DNA of 64,000 bases from assembly GCF_013364235.1 (NCBI RefSeq), contig NZ_CP054919.1, positions 6,201,001 to 6,265,000 of the forward strand, in the 5' to 3' direction. The notes below the pieces were generated by a model, which did no database searches, was not told the DNA's origin, and worked only from the letters and a program-made list of their open reading frames with translations. A program made the translations under genes and the position numbers. Positions 1 to 8,263 of this stretch are shown one piece after another. This DNA is from Kitasatospora sp. NA04385. Its GTDB lineage: Bacteria; Actinomycetota; Actinomycetes; Streptomycetales; Streptomycetaceae. Numbering within the stretch: the stretch's first letter is position 1; each line of letters opens with the position of its first letter.

Positions 1-24
1 CTTGTTTTCGTTCTGGGCCTGCTC

Positions 25-349
25 GGTTCTCCGCACCGCCCTGGTGCGGCACCATCGCAGCCCGATGCCGCCCTTGCCGCCGAACACCGCAACCACGGTC
101 GCCGCACCATCCAAGTTCGACACCATCGCAGCGGCGTCGGCTTCATCGACCCGCACGGGGACTCCTGGGTCGCTCCGTACCGTCCCGGTGCGGCACCATC
201 GCAGCTACACCGCCCCGACCATCGCCGGGCCCTGGACGCGGTCGCTCCGCACTATTTTGGTGCGGCACCATCACAGCGCGCCAATGCCGAAGGGGCTGCA
301 CGGCAATCAAGGTGGCGCTCCGCACCGCCCCGGTGCGGCACCATTGCAG
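25..349. CRISPR. Degenerate CRISPR-like array, five repeats
   Basis: Five copies of a 36-bp repeat lie at 25-60, 96-131, 169-204, 241-276 and 314-349. Repeat ends are 71, 73, 72 and 73 bp apart, leaving unrelated spacers of 35-37 bp. The consensus holds an inverted repeat CCGCACC/GGTGCGG around a 5-base loop and ends in CACCATCGCAG. Repeats at 25 and 314 have a perfect stem, those at 169 and 241 keep it through G-T wobble pairs, and the one at 96 has lost it. The array may continue left of the window. A weak sixth copy may start near 390. The repeat loosely resembles type I-G (I-U) repeats, but no cas gene is visible, so type and activity are unknown. Confidence 0.72.
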
Positions 350-479
350 CAGGATGGCCTGCTTGGTGGGGACTAGCCGGGGACCGCGCGTCGCTCACCA
401 TCCTCGCCGAGGTGTCTTTCGGTGAACGAACAACGCGGGCTGTCCACCGCCCGACGTGCAGCGATGTCCATCGCCGGGC

Positions 480-524
480 GACTGGGGGTCAAGGGGTCGC
501 AGGTTCAAATCCTGTCGTCCCGAC
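480..524 (+). pseudogene. 3' half of tRNA-Pro(GGG), probable attachment-site scar
   Basis: The segment reads as the 3' half of a tRNA. It has anticodon loop CTGGGGG (482-488, anticodon GGG), the 3' strand of the anticodon stem TCAAG, a T-arm with stem GCAGG/CCTGT around loop TTCAAAT (499-515), acceptor strand CGTCCCG and discriminator A523. The matching 5' acceptor, D-arm and 5' anticodon strand are absent: the expected CTTGA before the loop is replaced by unrelated bases. Integrative elements of actinomycetes often use tRNA 3' ends as attachment sites, and pSAM2 uses a tRNA-Pro. A terminator-like hairpin follows, as expected if the right flank is the original tRNA downstream sequence. Confidence 0.7.
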
Positions 525-546
525 TGGAGTTCGCTCCAAAGTCGCA

Positions 547-595
547 GATCAGGGCCTTGTTTCACGAAAGTGGAGCAGGGCCTTTGATCGTTTTC
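547..595 (+). terminator. Terminator-like hairpin after the tRNA fragment
   Basis: GATCA at 547-551 pairs with TGATC at 585-589, with GGCC pairing inside, and TTTT follows. The position just downstream of the tRNA-Pro fragment suggests the original tRNA terminator. Confidence 0.4.
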
Positions 596-695
596 CGGGC
601 CTGCCCCTCACGACTTCTCACATCGGTAATGATCTTGGTCAGCCGAGCAGTTCGTTCAGCTTCTGAGCCTCCCCCGAGACGTGGACACCGGGGTT

Positions 696-1592
696 TCACG
701 CGGCGAGGGTGATCCCATGGGACGCCGCTGTCTGCTGTTCGTGCTGGATCGGGCTGAGGCAGTCGAGCGTGGAGTGGCGTCGGCGGAGGTTGGAGAAGGA
801 GATCCAGCGGAACACCTCCAGCCTCGCCTGGTGCTGGCTGGCCCATCTTGGTCCGTGCATCAACTCCCGCTTCAGGGAAGCGAAGAAGCTCTCGGCGGCG
901 GCGTTGTCGTAGCTGGAGCCGACCTTCCCCGTGCTCCGTCGGATGCCGTGGCGCCGGCAGAGTCCCGCGAACTCGGCCGAGCCGTATTGCGACCCCCCTG
1001 TCCGAGCGAAAGATCACGCCTTCGACTCGGCCGCCGCGGGCGGTCACCGCGGCCTCCAGCGCGTCGGCGACCAACTCGGTGCGCATGTGGCCGGCCAGCG
1101 GCCAGCCCACCAGGCGGCGCGAGTGCAGGTCGATGACGGTCGCGAGATGCATCCACGAGCCGCCGACCGGCAGATACGTGTTGTCTCCGGCCTGCCGGAC
1201 ATCGGGCCCGTCCGCGGTGAAGTTCCGACCGATCGGGTCCGGCACCGGGGGCTCCTGTCCCGGAGCGTCGTTCGGCAGCGTTTGCGCAGGTGGCGGCCCA
1301 CGATGCCCTGCTCTCGCATCAGGCGGGCTGTCCGCTTGCGGTTGACCGCGCGGCCCTGGGCCCGCAGTTCGGCATGGATTCTCGGCACCCCGCAAGTGCC
1401 TCGGGTCTCGCGGTGGACTTCGCGGATCTCGTCGACGAGTGCTGTCTCGGCCGCTGCCCGATCGGCACGGGCCCGTGCCCCGGCCTGCCGTGCGCAGTAC
1501 CCGGAACGGGCGACGCCCAGGATCTCGCACAGCCGCTGGACGCCGAACTCGGCGGCATGGGCGGAGACGAAGTCCCAGCGGCGGACCCTCAC
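696..1592 (-). pseudogene. IS3 OrfB transposase, frameshifted
   Basis: This is the DDE (rve) integrase-core transposase of the IS3 element. The N-terminal part reads from GTG 1592 and includes the HTH_21-type segment ending near RTARLMREQGIVGR. The frame shifts near 1230-1260 into the part with FTADGPDV and HLATVIDLHSRRLVGW, and again near 1003 after GVIFRSDRG. The third segment holds the catalytic Glu region NAAAESFFASLKREL and ends at a stop at 696-698. At least two frameshifts separate the catalytic aspartates from the glutamate, so it should be inactive. The start overlaps the orfA stop, as is usual in the family. Confidence 0.8.
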
Positions 1593-1929
1593 TTCATCTC
1601 CCGTGCGAAATAGGCCGCTGCCCGGCGCGGGATCTCCTTTTTCATCTGCCACTCACGCTCCGCCTTGCGCAACCGGGCGAGTTCGGCCCGCTCGTCAGCG
1701 CTCAGCGCTCAGCGCTCAGCGCCTGCGCGGTCGACGCCGGCTCGGCGTCGGCGGCTCTCACCCGGTTCCGCAAAGTCTCGTGGTTGACCCCGATCTTCTT
1801 CGCGACCGACGCGAACGTGCGCCGACCATCCAGGGCCCGGTACAGGGCGACGGCATCACGACGGAACTCGTCCGAGTACTTCGACGGACGTCCCACCTGG
1901 ACTTCCCTTCCTGGATCGACAAGATCCAA
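1589..1929 (-). pseudogene. IS3 OrfA helix-turn-helix protein, frameshifted
   Basis: The N-terminal 75 residues read GRPSKYSDEFRRDAVALYRA and continue through an HTH segment (VAKKIGVNHETLRNRV). They then stop early, inside a run of four 7-bp TCAGCGC repeats at 1695-1722. In another frame the usual OrfA end resumes (DERAELARLRKAER, EIPRRAAAYFAREMK) and stops at 1589-1591, overlapping orfB. Expansion or contraction of the 7-bp repeat is the simplest cause of the break. Confidence 0.8.
1695..1722. repeat. Four tandem TCAGCGC units
   Basis: Four perfect 7-bp copies sit inside orfA of the insertion sequence. A unit length that is not a multiple of three changes the reading frame with each gain or loss. 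Confidence 0.9.
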
Positions 1930-1948
1930 GTGTCAGGGTGTCCACATT

Positions 1949-2070
1949 ACGTAGCAAAGCTCGGTGTCGGCGCAGGCGGTGGCCAGGTGGCGGCCGTCGC
2001 CGGCCCGGCTGTAGGGGGTTACCCAGTCCAGGCCCCACCAGCCGTTGCCGCCGGAGAGCGGGCGGTGCGC
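1949..2070 (-). pseudogene. Possible gene fragment next to the insertion sequence
   Basis: On the minus strand an open frame reads GGNGWWGLDWVTPYSRAG and then DGRHLATACADTELCY, directly into the right end of the insertion sequence. The composition looks protein-like, but I do not recognise the family and see no start. It may be the stub of a gene cut by the insertion. Confidence 0.25.
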
Positions 2071-2209
2071 AGGGGCGGGGCGGGGGCGGGGAAGTCTCCT
2101 GGGTCGGCTGGTGGGTCTGGGAGTGCCCGGTGGCAGGAGAGGGCCGGCGTTTCGTCCTCCGGGCGCGTGTCACGGGTGGTCCCGGCTGCCGGTGGCCTAA
2201 CGTGCCGTC

Positions 2210-2620
2210 ATGCGCACCATTCAGACGGTTGACCTCGTCGATGCCCGCCGGATCATCGATGCGGGCATCGCCGAGGCGGACCGGATCCAGTCGCCCAGCA
2301 ACATCGCCGTCGTGGACGCCGGCGGCAGCCTTGTCGCCCACGTGCGGATGGACGGCGCGCAGCTCGGGAGCGTCGAGCACTCCATCGACAAGGCGCACAC
2401 CAGTGTCCTGTTCCGCTCGCCGACGGGTGATCTGGCGCGGGACTCCGAGCCGGGCGGGCAGTTCTGGGGCATGGCGCTGTCGGGGCTGGGCCGGGTCCTG
2501 GTCTTCGCGGGAGGGGTGCCGCTCGTGAGCGGCGGCGAGGTGGTGGGCGCGGTGGGCGTCAGCGGTGGTTCGCGCGAGCAGGACGGCGCGGTGGCCGAGG
2601 TTGCGGCCGCGGCCTTGTGA
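2210..2620 (+). CDS. HbpS/GlcG-family heme-binding-like protein
   Basis: The 136-residue product is a complete GlcG/HbpS domain, with typical segments AVVDAGGSLVAHVRMDGA, KAHTSVLFRSPTGDLA and a glycine-rich end (VVGAVGVSGGSREQD). Family members include the extracellular heme sensor HbpS of Streptomyces and cobalamin- or glycolate-operon proteins. No signal peptide is visible here, so it is probably cytoplasmic. The usual HbpS partners SenS/SenR are not adjacent. The next gene, a dehydrogenase about 100 bp downstream in the same direction, could be co-transcribed. The ligand is unknown. Confidence 0.85.
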   Translation: MRTIQTVDLVDARRIIDAGIAEADRIQSPSNIAVVDAGGSLVAHVRMDGAQLGSVEHSIDKAHTSVLFRSPTGDLARDSEPGGQFWGMALSGLGRVLVFAGGVPLVSGGEVVGAVGVSGGSREQDGAVAEVAAAAL

Positions 2621-2723
2621 CGGGGTGGCGTGGGGCGGGCGGGCCGGGGAAGCAGCACCAGGGGGGCCGAGGACATGCGTGGTCCGGAACGACCGGACCC
2701 CAGCACGGGAGAGGCGCGACGAC

Positions 2724-3569
2724 ATGGCGGGACCGATTCTCATCACCGGTGCGGGCAGCGGCTTCGGCAAGGAGGTCGCGCTGAGGCTCGCCGCGGCCGG
2801 GCACGAGGTGATCGCGGGCGTGGAGATCATCGCCCAAGTCACCGCGGTGCGGGCCGCGGCGCGGGAGCGGGGTGTGGAGCTGCGGGTGGAGAAGGTGGAC
2901 GTCACCGATCCGGGCGACCGGGAGCGGGCCTGGACGTGGAACGCCGAGGTCCTGCTCAACAACGCCGGCGTCTCCGAGGGCGGGGCGAGCGCCGACATCC
3001 CCGAGGAGCGGTTGCGCCGCCAGTTCGAGGTGAACGTGTTCGGCCCGATCCTGCTCACCCAGGGGGTCGCGCGCGCGATGGCGGCCCGCCGCAGCGGGCG
3101 GATCGTCTTCATGTCCTCGGTCGCCGGGCTGACGGTCGATCCGTTCACCGGTGCCTACGCCGCCTCGAAGCACGCGGTCGAGGCGTTCGCGGACGCGCTC
3201 GACCAGGAACTCGCCGAGTTCGGCGTCACGGTGGCGACGATCAACCCCGGCCCGTTCCTCACCGGCTTCAACGACACCATGTTCGAGACGTGGAAGGAGT
3301 GGCGGGACGATCCCGCCGGGCGCCTGTACGACTACGCCCGGCTCGCCTTCCCGCACGAGCAGTACGACCCCGAGCCGGTCTTCGAGCGCACCGTGCGCGT
3401 CCTGCTCGGCGAGGAGCGCCGCTACCGCAACCTGCTGCCCGCCGAGACGGAGCCGCAGACCCGCGAGCAGGTCGACGCCCTGTGGGAGCGGCAGGTCAAC
3501 GACGGCCGCCGCCCCGACCTGGTCCAGAAGGCGTACGACATCAGCCCCGCCACACCGGCCGGTTCCTGA
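2724..3569 (+). CDS. Short-chain dehydrogenase/reductase
   Basis: The 281-residue protein is a classical SDR oxidoreductase. The Rossmann cofactor motif TGAGSGFG is near residue 8, the NNAG motif near 85, the catalytic Ser in MSSVAG near 132, and YAASK (catalytic Tyr and Lys) near 148-152. The segment after the first glycine motif is unusually short between strands, and the substrate is not evident. The C-terminal third is longer than in a minimal SDR. The ATG at 2724 follows a GAGAGG ribosome site and starts just before the first beta strand. Upstream in-frame codons lack family similarity. Confidence 0.88.
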   Translation: MAGPILITGAGSGFGKEVALRLAAAGHEVIAGVEIIAQVTAVRAAARERGVELRVEKVDVTDPGDRERAWTWNAEVLLNNAGVSEGGASADIPEERLRRQFEVNVFGPILLTQGVARAMAARRSGRIVFMSSVAGLTVDPFTGAYAASKHAVEAFADALDQELAEFGVTVATINPGPFLTGFNDTMFETWKEWRDDPAGRLYDYARLAFPHEQYDPEPVFERTVRVLLGEERRYRNLLPAETEPQTREQVDALWERQVNDGRRPDLVQKAYDISPATPAGS

Positions 3570-3612
3570 CCCGCCGTCACCTCCGTCACCACCGGCACCT
3601 GGTGCGGGGGAG

Positions 3613-3629
3613 GGGCGGGCCGACCGCCC
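3613..3629 (+). terminator. Short GC hairpin after the dehydrogenase
   Basis: GGGCGG and CCGCCC form a 6-bp stem around GCCGA, 43 bases after the stop codon at 3569. It is followed by another GC-rich inverted stretch but no T run. Confidence 0.35.
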
Positions 3630-3641
3630 GCCGGGGCGGTC

Positions 3642-3670
3642 TTGACGCGTTCATTCACGGCCCTCATCCT
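3642..3670 (+). promoter_or_regulatory. Candidate promoter for the GH27 gene
   Basis: TTGACG at 3642-3647 and CATCCT at 3665-3670 are 17 bases apart, about 75 bases before the ATG at 3745. The -35 box is good and the -10 box is weak. Confidence 0.3.
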
Positions 3671-3744
3671 GCAAACCGGGCCCCTGGAGGCCCCGGGGGT
3701 CCGGCCGCCCCTCCCCGACGGGCCGGTCGAGGAGCCGGATCGCC

Positions 3745-5505
3745 ATGACCTCTTCCCCGCGGCCGCAGCCGTACCGCCACCGGTCGCACGGGCGCAGGGG
3801 CTGGGCGGGTCTGCTGGGCGCGGCGTCGCTCCTGGGCTCGCTCCTGGGCGCGACGCAGCCGGGCACCGCGCACGCCCAGGGCAACGGCGCGGCCGCGACC
3901 CCCCAGGCGGGGTGGAGCAGTTGGAGCTTCCTGCGGGGCAATCCGACGGAGGCGAACATCGAGGCCCAGGCGGCCGCGATGGCTTCCACCGGACTGGTCG
4001 CCCACGGGTACACCTACGTCAACATCGACGACTTCTACTACCTCGACCCCAGGACGACCGTCGACGCCTACGGGCGCTGGGTGGTCGACGCCGCGCGGTT
4101 CCCGCACGGCATGAAGGCCGTCGCGGACTACGTGCACGGCAAGGGCGAGAAGTTCGGCATGTACCTCACGCCCGGCATCCCGGTGGCGGCGTACAACCAG
4201 AACACCCCCATCGAGGGAACGCCCTACCACGCCCGGGACATCGTCTCCGACACCGCGCACTACGAGAAGAACTACAACTTCGGCGACGGCGCGATGTACT
4301 TCATCGACTACGCCAAGAACCCCGCCGCCGCGCAGGCGTTCCTCGACTCCTGGGCCCGCCTGCTGGCGTCCTACGACGTGGACTACCTGAAGATGGACGG
4401 CGTCGGCCCGAACGACACCGCCGACGTCGAGCACTGGTCCCGGGCGCTGGCCGGGTCCGGGCGCACCGTCCACTTCCAACTGTCCAACTCGCTCGACGTC
4501 AACAGCGGTCCGGCCTGGAAGCAGTACTCCAACGGGTGGCGCGTCGAGGACGACATCGAGTGCTACTGCTCCACCCTGACCACCTGGAACAACGTCGCCC
4601 TGCGCTTCGACGACCTGCCCGCCTGGGTCCGGTACGACAGCCCCGGCGGCTGGGGCGACCCGGACTCCGTCGAGGTGGGCAACGGCTCCGCCAACGGGCT
4701 GACCGTCGACGAACGCCGCACCCAACTGACCCTGTGGTCCATCTCGGCGGCGCCCCTGCTGCTGGGCACCGACCTGACCCGGATGGACCCCACCGACCTG
4801 GCCCTGCTCACCAACGACGAGGTCCTGGCCGTCGACCGCGCCGGCCGCCCCGCCCACCCGGTGCGGCAGGGCGCGGCCCAGCAGACCTGGTGGGCCTACA
4901 ACGAGGACGGCACCTACACCGTCGGGCTCTTCAACCTCGCCGGTTCCTCCGCCCGGGTCGCCGCCGACTGGTCCGACCTCGGCTTCACCGGCGCCGCCGC
5001 CGTCCGCGACCTGTGGAGCCGCACCGACCTCGGCACCTCCACCGGCTCGTTCACGGCCGCCGTGCCCGGCCACGGTGCGCGGCTGCTGCGCGTCACCCCG
5101 GCCGCCGGACACGGCACGATCGGCGCGCCCATGGTCAGCCGGTTGTCCGGGCGGTGCGTCGACTCGCCGCAGGGCACCACCTACAACACCGTGCAGCTGA
5201 CGGTCTGGGACTGCAACGGCGCCCCCAACCAGAACGTCACCTACGACCCGTCCTCCAAGGCCCTGGTCCTGGAAGGCAAGTGCTTCGACGCCTACGACAA
5301 CCGGACGGCGGCCGGCACCGTCGTCGAGATCTACGACTGCAACGGCGGCGCCAACCAGCAGTGGAACCGGAACGCCGACGGCACCTTCACCGGAGTGCAG
5401 TCCGGCCGCTGCCTCGACGTGACCGGCGCCACCAACCCCAACGGCACCGGCCTGGAGCTGTGGGACTGCAACGGCGGCGCCAACCAGCGCTGGACCCTCG
5501 GCTGA
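3745..5505 (+). CDS. Secreted GH27 alpha-galactosidase with ricin-type lectin module
   Basis: The 586-residue enzyme has a signal peptide ending near AHA (residues 42-44), a GH27 barrel from about 50 to 360, a beta-sandwich to about 445, and a C-terminal ricin B (CBM13) trefoil from about 458 with repeats ending in QQWN and QRWT. The nucleophile should be Asp218 in DYLKMDG and the acid/base Asp269 or Asp270 in WRVEDDIE. Family members remove terminal alpha-galactose, and some act on beta-L-arabinopyranose. It acts outside the cell on plant oligo- or polysaccharides. A secreted GH43 gene follows 122 bases downstream, separated by a strong hairpin. Confidence 0.9.
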   Translation: MTSSPRPQPYRHRSHGRRGWAGLLGAASLLGSLLGATQPGTAHAQGNGAAATPQAGWSSWSFLRGNPTEANIEAQAAAMASTGLVAHGYTYVNIDDFYYLDPRTTVDAYGRWVVDAARFPHGMKAVADYVHGKGEKFGMYLTPGIPVAAYNQNTPIEGTPYHARDIVSDTAHYEKNYNFGDGAMYFIDYAKNPAAAQAFLDSWARLLASYDVDYLKMDGVGPNDTADVEHWSRALAGSGRTVHFQLSNSLDVNSGPAWKQYSNGWRVEDDIECYCSTLTTWNNVALRFDDLPAWVRYDSPGGWGDPDSVEVGNGSANGLTVDERRTQLTLWSISAAPLLLGTDLTRMDPTDLALLTNDEVLAVDRAGRPAHPVRQGAAQQTWWAYNEDGTYTVGLFNLAGSSARVAADWSDLGFTGAAAVRDLWSRTDLGTSTGSFTAAVPGHGARLLRVTPAAGHGTIGAPMVSRLSGRCVDSPQGTTYNTVQLTVWDCNGAPNQNVTYDPSSKALVLEGKCFDAYDNRTAAGTVVEIYDCNGGANQQWNRNADGTFTGVQSGRCLDVTGATNPNGTGLELWDCNGGANQRWTLG

Positions 5506-5551
5506 ACCCGCGCCGGGGCCGACCGCAAGCGAGCCACCGGGCCCACCGCAC

Positions 5552-5578
5552 CGCCCGGCCCCACCCGCGGGCCGGGCG
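5552..5578 (+). terminator. Strong hairpin between GH27 and GH43 genes
   Basis: CGCCCGGCCC at 5552-5561 and GGGCCGGGCG at 5569-5578 form a perfect 10-bp stem with a 7-base loop, 47 bases after the GH27 stop. Confidence 0.65.
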
Positions 5579-5627
5579 CTGCCAGTGGTACCGGGTCCAC
5601 ACCCCCACTCGGAAACGGAGAACGGCC

Positions 5628-7106
5628 ATGTCCCTCGTCAAGGCGGCCCCGCGCGGGGGAGACGGCACCCGCCTCCTGGCATCGGTACTGACGGTCCTGT
5701 GCCTGTGCGCCGCACTCCTCGCGGCGGCACCCCGGGCGCACGCCGCGCCGGTGGCCGTCCTCAGCGGCACCCGGTTCACGACCCCGGACGGCCAGCCGGT
5801 GCACGCGCACGGCGGCGGCGTCATCAAGGTCGACGACTTCTACTACTGGTTCGGCGAGAACCGGCAGGAGGGGGGCAGCAACGCCTTCCGGTACGTGTCG
5901 GTCTACCGTTCCGCAGACCTGCGCACCTGGGAGTTCCGCCGCAACGTCCTCACCCAGTCCTCCTCGCCGGAGCTCCAGTCGGCGAACATCGAGCGCCCCA
6001 AGGTCGTGTACAACCGGGCCACCGGGACGTTCGTGATGTGGATGCACAAGGAGAACGCCACCGACTACGACGAGGCGCGGGCCGCCGTGGCCGTCTCCAG
6101 CACCGTCGACGGTGACTACCGGTGGCAGGGCAGCTTCCGGCCGCTGGGCCAGATGTCGCGCGACCTGACGGTGTTCGTCGACGACGACGGGGCCGGCTAC
6201 CTGGTCTCCGCCGCCCGGGACAACGCGGACCTCCAGATCTACCGGCTGAGCGCCGACTACACGACGGTGACGGCCCTGGTGGCCAACCCCTGGCCGGGCG
6301 GCCGCCGGGAGGCCCCCGCCCTGTTCAAGCGCGGCGGCGTGTACTTCCTGCTCACCTCGGACGCCACCGGCTGGTGGCCCAACCAGCAGCAGTACGCCAC
6401 CTCCACCGGCCTGGCCGGCGGGTGGAGCGCGATGCGGAACGTCGGCGACTCCACCGCGTACGGCTCGCAGACCGCCTACGTGCTCCCGCTCCAGGGCACG
6501 GCCGGCACCTCCTACCTGTACCTGGGCGACCGCTGGGGGAACTCCATCGGCGGGTCGGTGAACGACTCCCGGTACGTGTGGCTGCCCCTGTCCTTCCCGG
6601 ACTCCCGCACCCTCGCCATGGACTGGGCCCCGGAACTCACCATCGACGCGGCGGCCGGGACGGTCACCGCCACCGGCGGCCCCTACCAGACCCTGAGCGC
6701 CCGGCACTCCGGCAAGTGCGTCGACGTGTCCGACAACGCGCAGAGCCCCGGGGGACCGGCGATCCAGTGGCCCTGCTCGGGCGAGAACAACCAGCGCTTC
6801 TGGGCCCGCCCCGCCGGGGACGGCTCCGTCCAGCTCGTCGCGCGCCACAGCTCGCTGTGCCTGGCGGTGTCCGGGGCCTCCCAGCAGGCCGGCGCGGGCA
6901 TCGTGCAGGCGACCTGCGACAGCGCCCGCGCCGAGCAGAAGTGGCGGCTCACGGACGCGGGCGGTGGCTACACGCGCCTCGTCGCCGGTCATTCCGGCAT
7001 GTGCCTGGACGTCTACGACGTCTCCACCGCCGACGGCGCGAAGCTCATCCAGTGGACCTGCGGCGCCGACAGCGCCAACCAGCAGTTCCACCTGCAGGCG
7101 ACCTGA
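5628..7106 (+). CDS. Secreted GH43 enzyme with ricin-type lectin module
   Basis: The 492-residue protein has a signal peptide ending at AHA (about residue 42), a five-bladed propeller to about residue 345, and a CBM13 trefoil from about 350 to the end. The segment HAHGGGVIKVDDFYYWFGEN resembles the GH43 group of exo-beta-1,3-galactanases (GH43_24) and relatives. That specificity is an inference from one motif. ATG 5628 is chosen because it begins the signal peptide; the in-frame open stretch upstream only shadows the GH27 gene. Together with the GH27 enzyme it could trim arabinogalactan-type polymers. It converges on the rhodanese gene with only 18 bases between the stops. Confidence 0.85.
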   Translation: MSLVKAAPRGGDGTRLLASVLTVLCLCAALLAAAPRAHAAPVAVLSGTRFTTPDGQPVHAHGGGVIKVDDFYYWFGENRQEGGSNAFRYVSVYRSADLRTWEFRRNVLTQSSSPELQSANIERPKVVYNRATGTFVMWMHKENATDYDEARAAVAVSSTVDGDYRWQGSFRPLGQMSRDLTVFVDDDGAGYLVSAARDNADLQIYRLSADYTTVTALVANPWPGGRREAPALFKRGGVYFLLTSDATGWWPNQQQYATSTGLAGGWSAMRNVGDSTAYGSQTAYVLPLQGTAGTSYLYLGDRWGNSIGGSVNDSRYVWLPLSFPDSRTLAMDWAPELTIDAAAGTVTATGGPYQTLSARHSGKCVDVSDNAQSPGGPAIQWPCSGENNQRFWARPAGDGSVQLVARHSSLCLAVSGASQQAGAGIVQATCDSARAEQKWRLTDAGGGYTRLVAGHSGMCLDVYDVSTADGAKLIQWTCGADSANQQFHLQAT

Positions 7107-7124
7107 ACCGGGCCGGTCGCGGTC

Positions 7125-8108
7125 TCAGCCGGCCGCCGCGGGCGGGGTGCGTCCGGCCGGCCCGGTCAGTACGGGGAGGTCCGGGTCCGCGGTCCACTCC
7201 TCCAGGGAGCCGTCGTAGACGCGCACGTCGTCGCGGCCGGTGAGGACCAGGGCGAGGGCGAGCAGGGTGGCGGAGATGCCGCCGCCGCAGTAGACCACCA
7301 CCGGCCCCTCCGGCGCGGACGGCAAGCCGGCCGTGTAGGAGGCGAGTTCGGCGGTGGGGCGCACCGTTCCGTCGGCGGCCAGGACGGGGTGGGCGGGCAG
7401 GCCGACGCTGCCGGGGATGCGGCCCCGGCGGGTGTACCGGGTGGGGTCGGTGCCCTCGAACTGCCCGGTGCCGAGGGCGCAGACCAGGGTGCCCGCGGCT
7501 CGGCCCTCGCTCAGCGCGCGGACGTCGCGGCGGTCGGCCCAGAGTGTGGCGCGTTCCCGGTCGCCCGCCCGGGCGGCCTCGAACTCCCCGGAGGAGCGGG
7601 CGGGTTGACCGCCCCGCCGGTGCGCACCGGCGGCGGCGCCGGGCGCGGGCGCGGTGGCGACCGGGAGGCCGGCCGCCCGCCAGGCGGGCAGCCCTCCGTC
7701 CAGCACCAGGGCGGCCACTCCGGCGTCCCGCAGGGTCCACCACAGGCGGCTCGCCCACTGGAGGGCGCCCTGGTCGTAGACGACCACCAGGCTGTCGGGC
7801 CCGGCGCCCAGCGCGGCCAGTTCGGCCCGGACGGCGTCACGTCCGGGGCGGGCGAAGTGGTGGCGGGCCGCCGGGTCGGCGAAGCGGCGGCGCAGGTCGA
7901 CGTGCCGGGAGCCCGGGACGTGGGCGCGCGCCCAGTCGGCCGCCCCGGACGCGGACCGGTAGTCGCCGTCGTGCGCGGGCGGCTCCAGGCGGACGCTCAC
8001 GTCCAGGACCAGGACGTCGGCGCGGTCGAGCAGGGCGGCCAGGGCGTGCGGGGAGAGCAGGATCGCGTCCCGGCCGGCGGGTGGGCCGGCGGGGTGGTCA
8101 TCGGTCAT
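7125..8108 (-). CDS. Two-domain rhodanese (thiosulfate or mercaptopyruvate sulfurtransferase)
   Basis: The 327-residue protein has two rhodanese domains. The C-terminal one carries catalytic Cys274 in VVYCGGGISA. The N-terminal domain has the inactive-domain pattern DVLVLDVSVRLEPP and HVPGSRHVDL. Such enzymes move a sulfane sulfur from thiosulfate or 3-mercaptopyruvate to cyanide or thiols in the cytoplasm. The ATG at 8108 is preceded by GGAGGTT. It is divergent from a GntR-type regulator and lies close to a transporter operon with a sulfur-type leader peptide, so a role in organic sulfur use is plausible. The active loop starts CGGGIS rather than the CRxGxT of rhodanese proper. Confidence 0.9.
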   Translation of the reverse strand: MTDDHPAGPPAGRDAILLSPHALAALLDRADVLVLDVSVRLEPPAHDGDYRSASGAADWARAHVPGSRHVDLRRRFADPAARHHFARPGRDAVRAELAALGAGPDSLVVVYDQGALQWASRLWWTLRDAGVAALVLDGGLPAWRAAGLPVATAPAPGAAAGAHRRGGQPARSSGEFEAARAGDRERATLWADRRDVRALSEGRAAGTLVCALGTGQFEGTDPTRYTRRGRIPGSVGLPAHPVLAADGTVRPTAELASYTAGLPSAPEGPVVVYCGGGISATLLALALVLTGRDDVRVYDGSLEEWTADPDLPVLTGPAGRTPPAAAG

Positions 8109-8263
8109 GCGGGAGAACCTCCGGGAGTCTGCGGGGGCCGTCACGGCGGCTGCGGCGGGAGGCCGGTGGGGGTCCGGGACGCGCCGGTCGGCGCACCTGC
8201 TGCTCGGACCGCGTCCACGGCGGGACTCATCGTACTCATCCCCGCCGCTCTGCGTCGACGCAC

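Larger units (their letters stand above)
680..1946 (-). mobile_element. Decayed IS3-family insertion sequence
   Basis: The element of about 1.27 kb has imperfect terminal inverted repeats: CGTGGACACC at 680-689, and the complement of TGTGGACACC ending at 1946. It contains orfA and orfB reading leftwards in IS3 order. Both frames are broken, so it cannot make transposase. The bases just outside the two ends (AGA and TTA) do not form a target duplication, which fits an old or rearranged insertion. Confidence 0.85.

Noticed and set aside
2..376. Open frames across the first 376 bases
   Set aside because: They run across the repeat/spacer array, whose 71-73 bp period is not a multiple of three, and have no protein-like features.
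390..425. A sixth CRISPR repeat
   Set aside because: Only the first seven bases match well, the stem is different, and the distance from the last repeat is 76 bp, so it was not counted.
412..712. Short proteins containing GVAGSNPVVPTG and GVKGSQVQILSSRL
   Set aside because: These are well-known false translations of a tRNA 3' end; the sequence is better explained by the tRNA-Pro fragment.
3642..7106. A single plus-strand frame of over 1,100 codons spanning the GH27 and GH43 genes
   Set aside because: The first half is an out-of-frame shadow of the GH27 gene; only the part from ATG 5628 has a signal peptide and GH43 domain.
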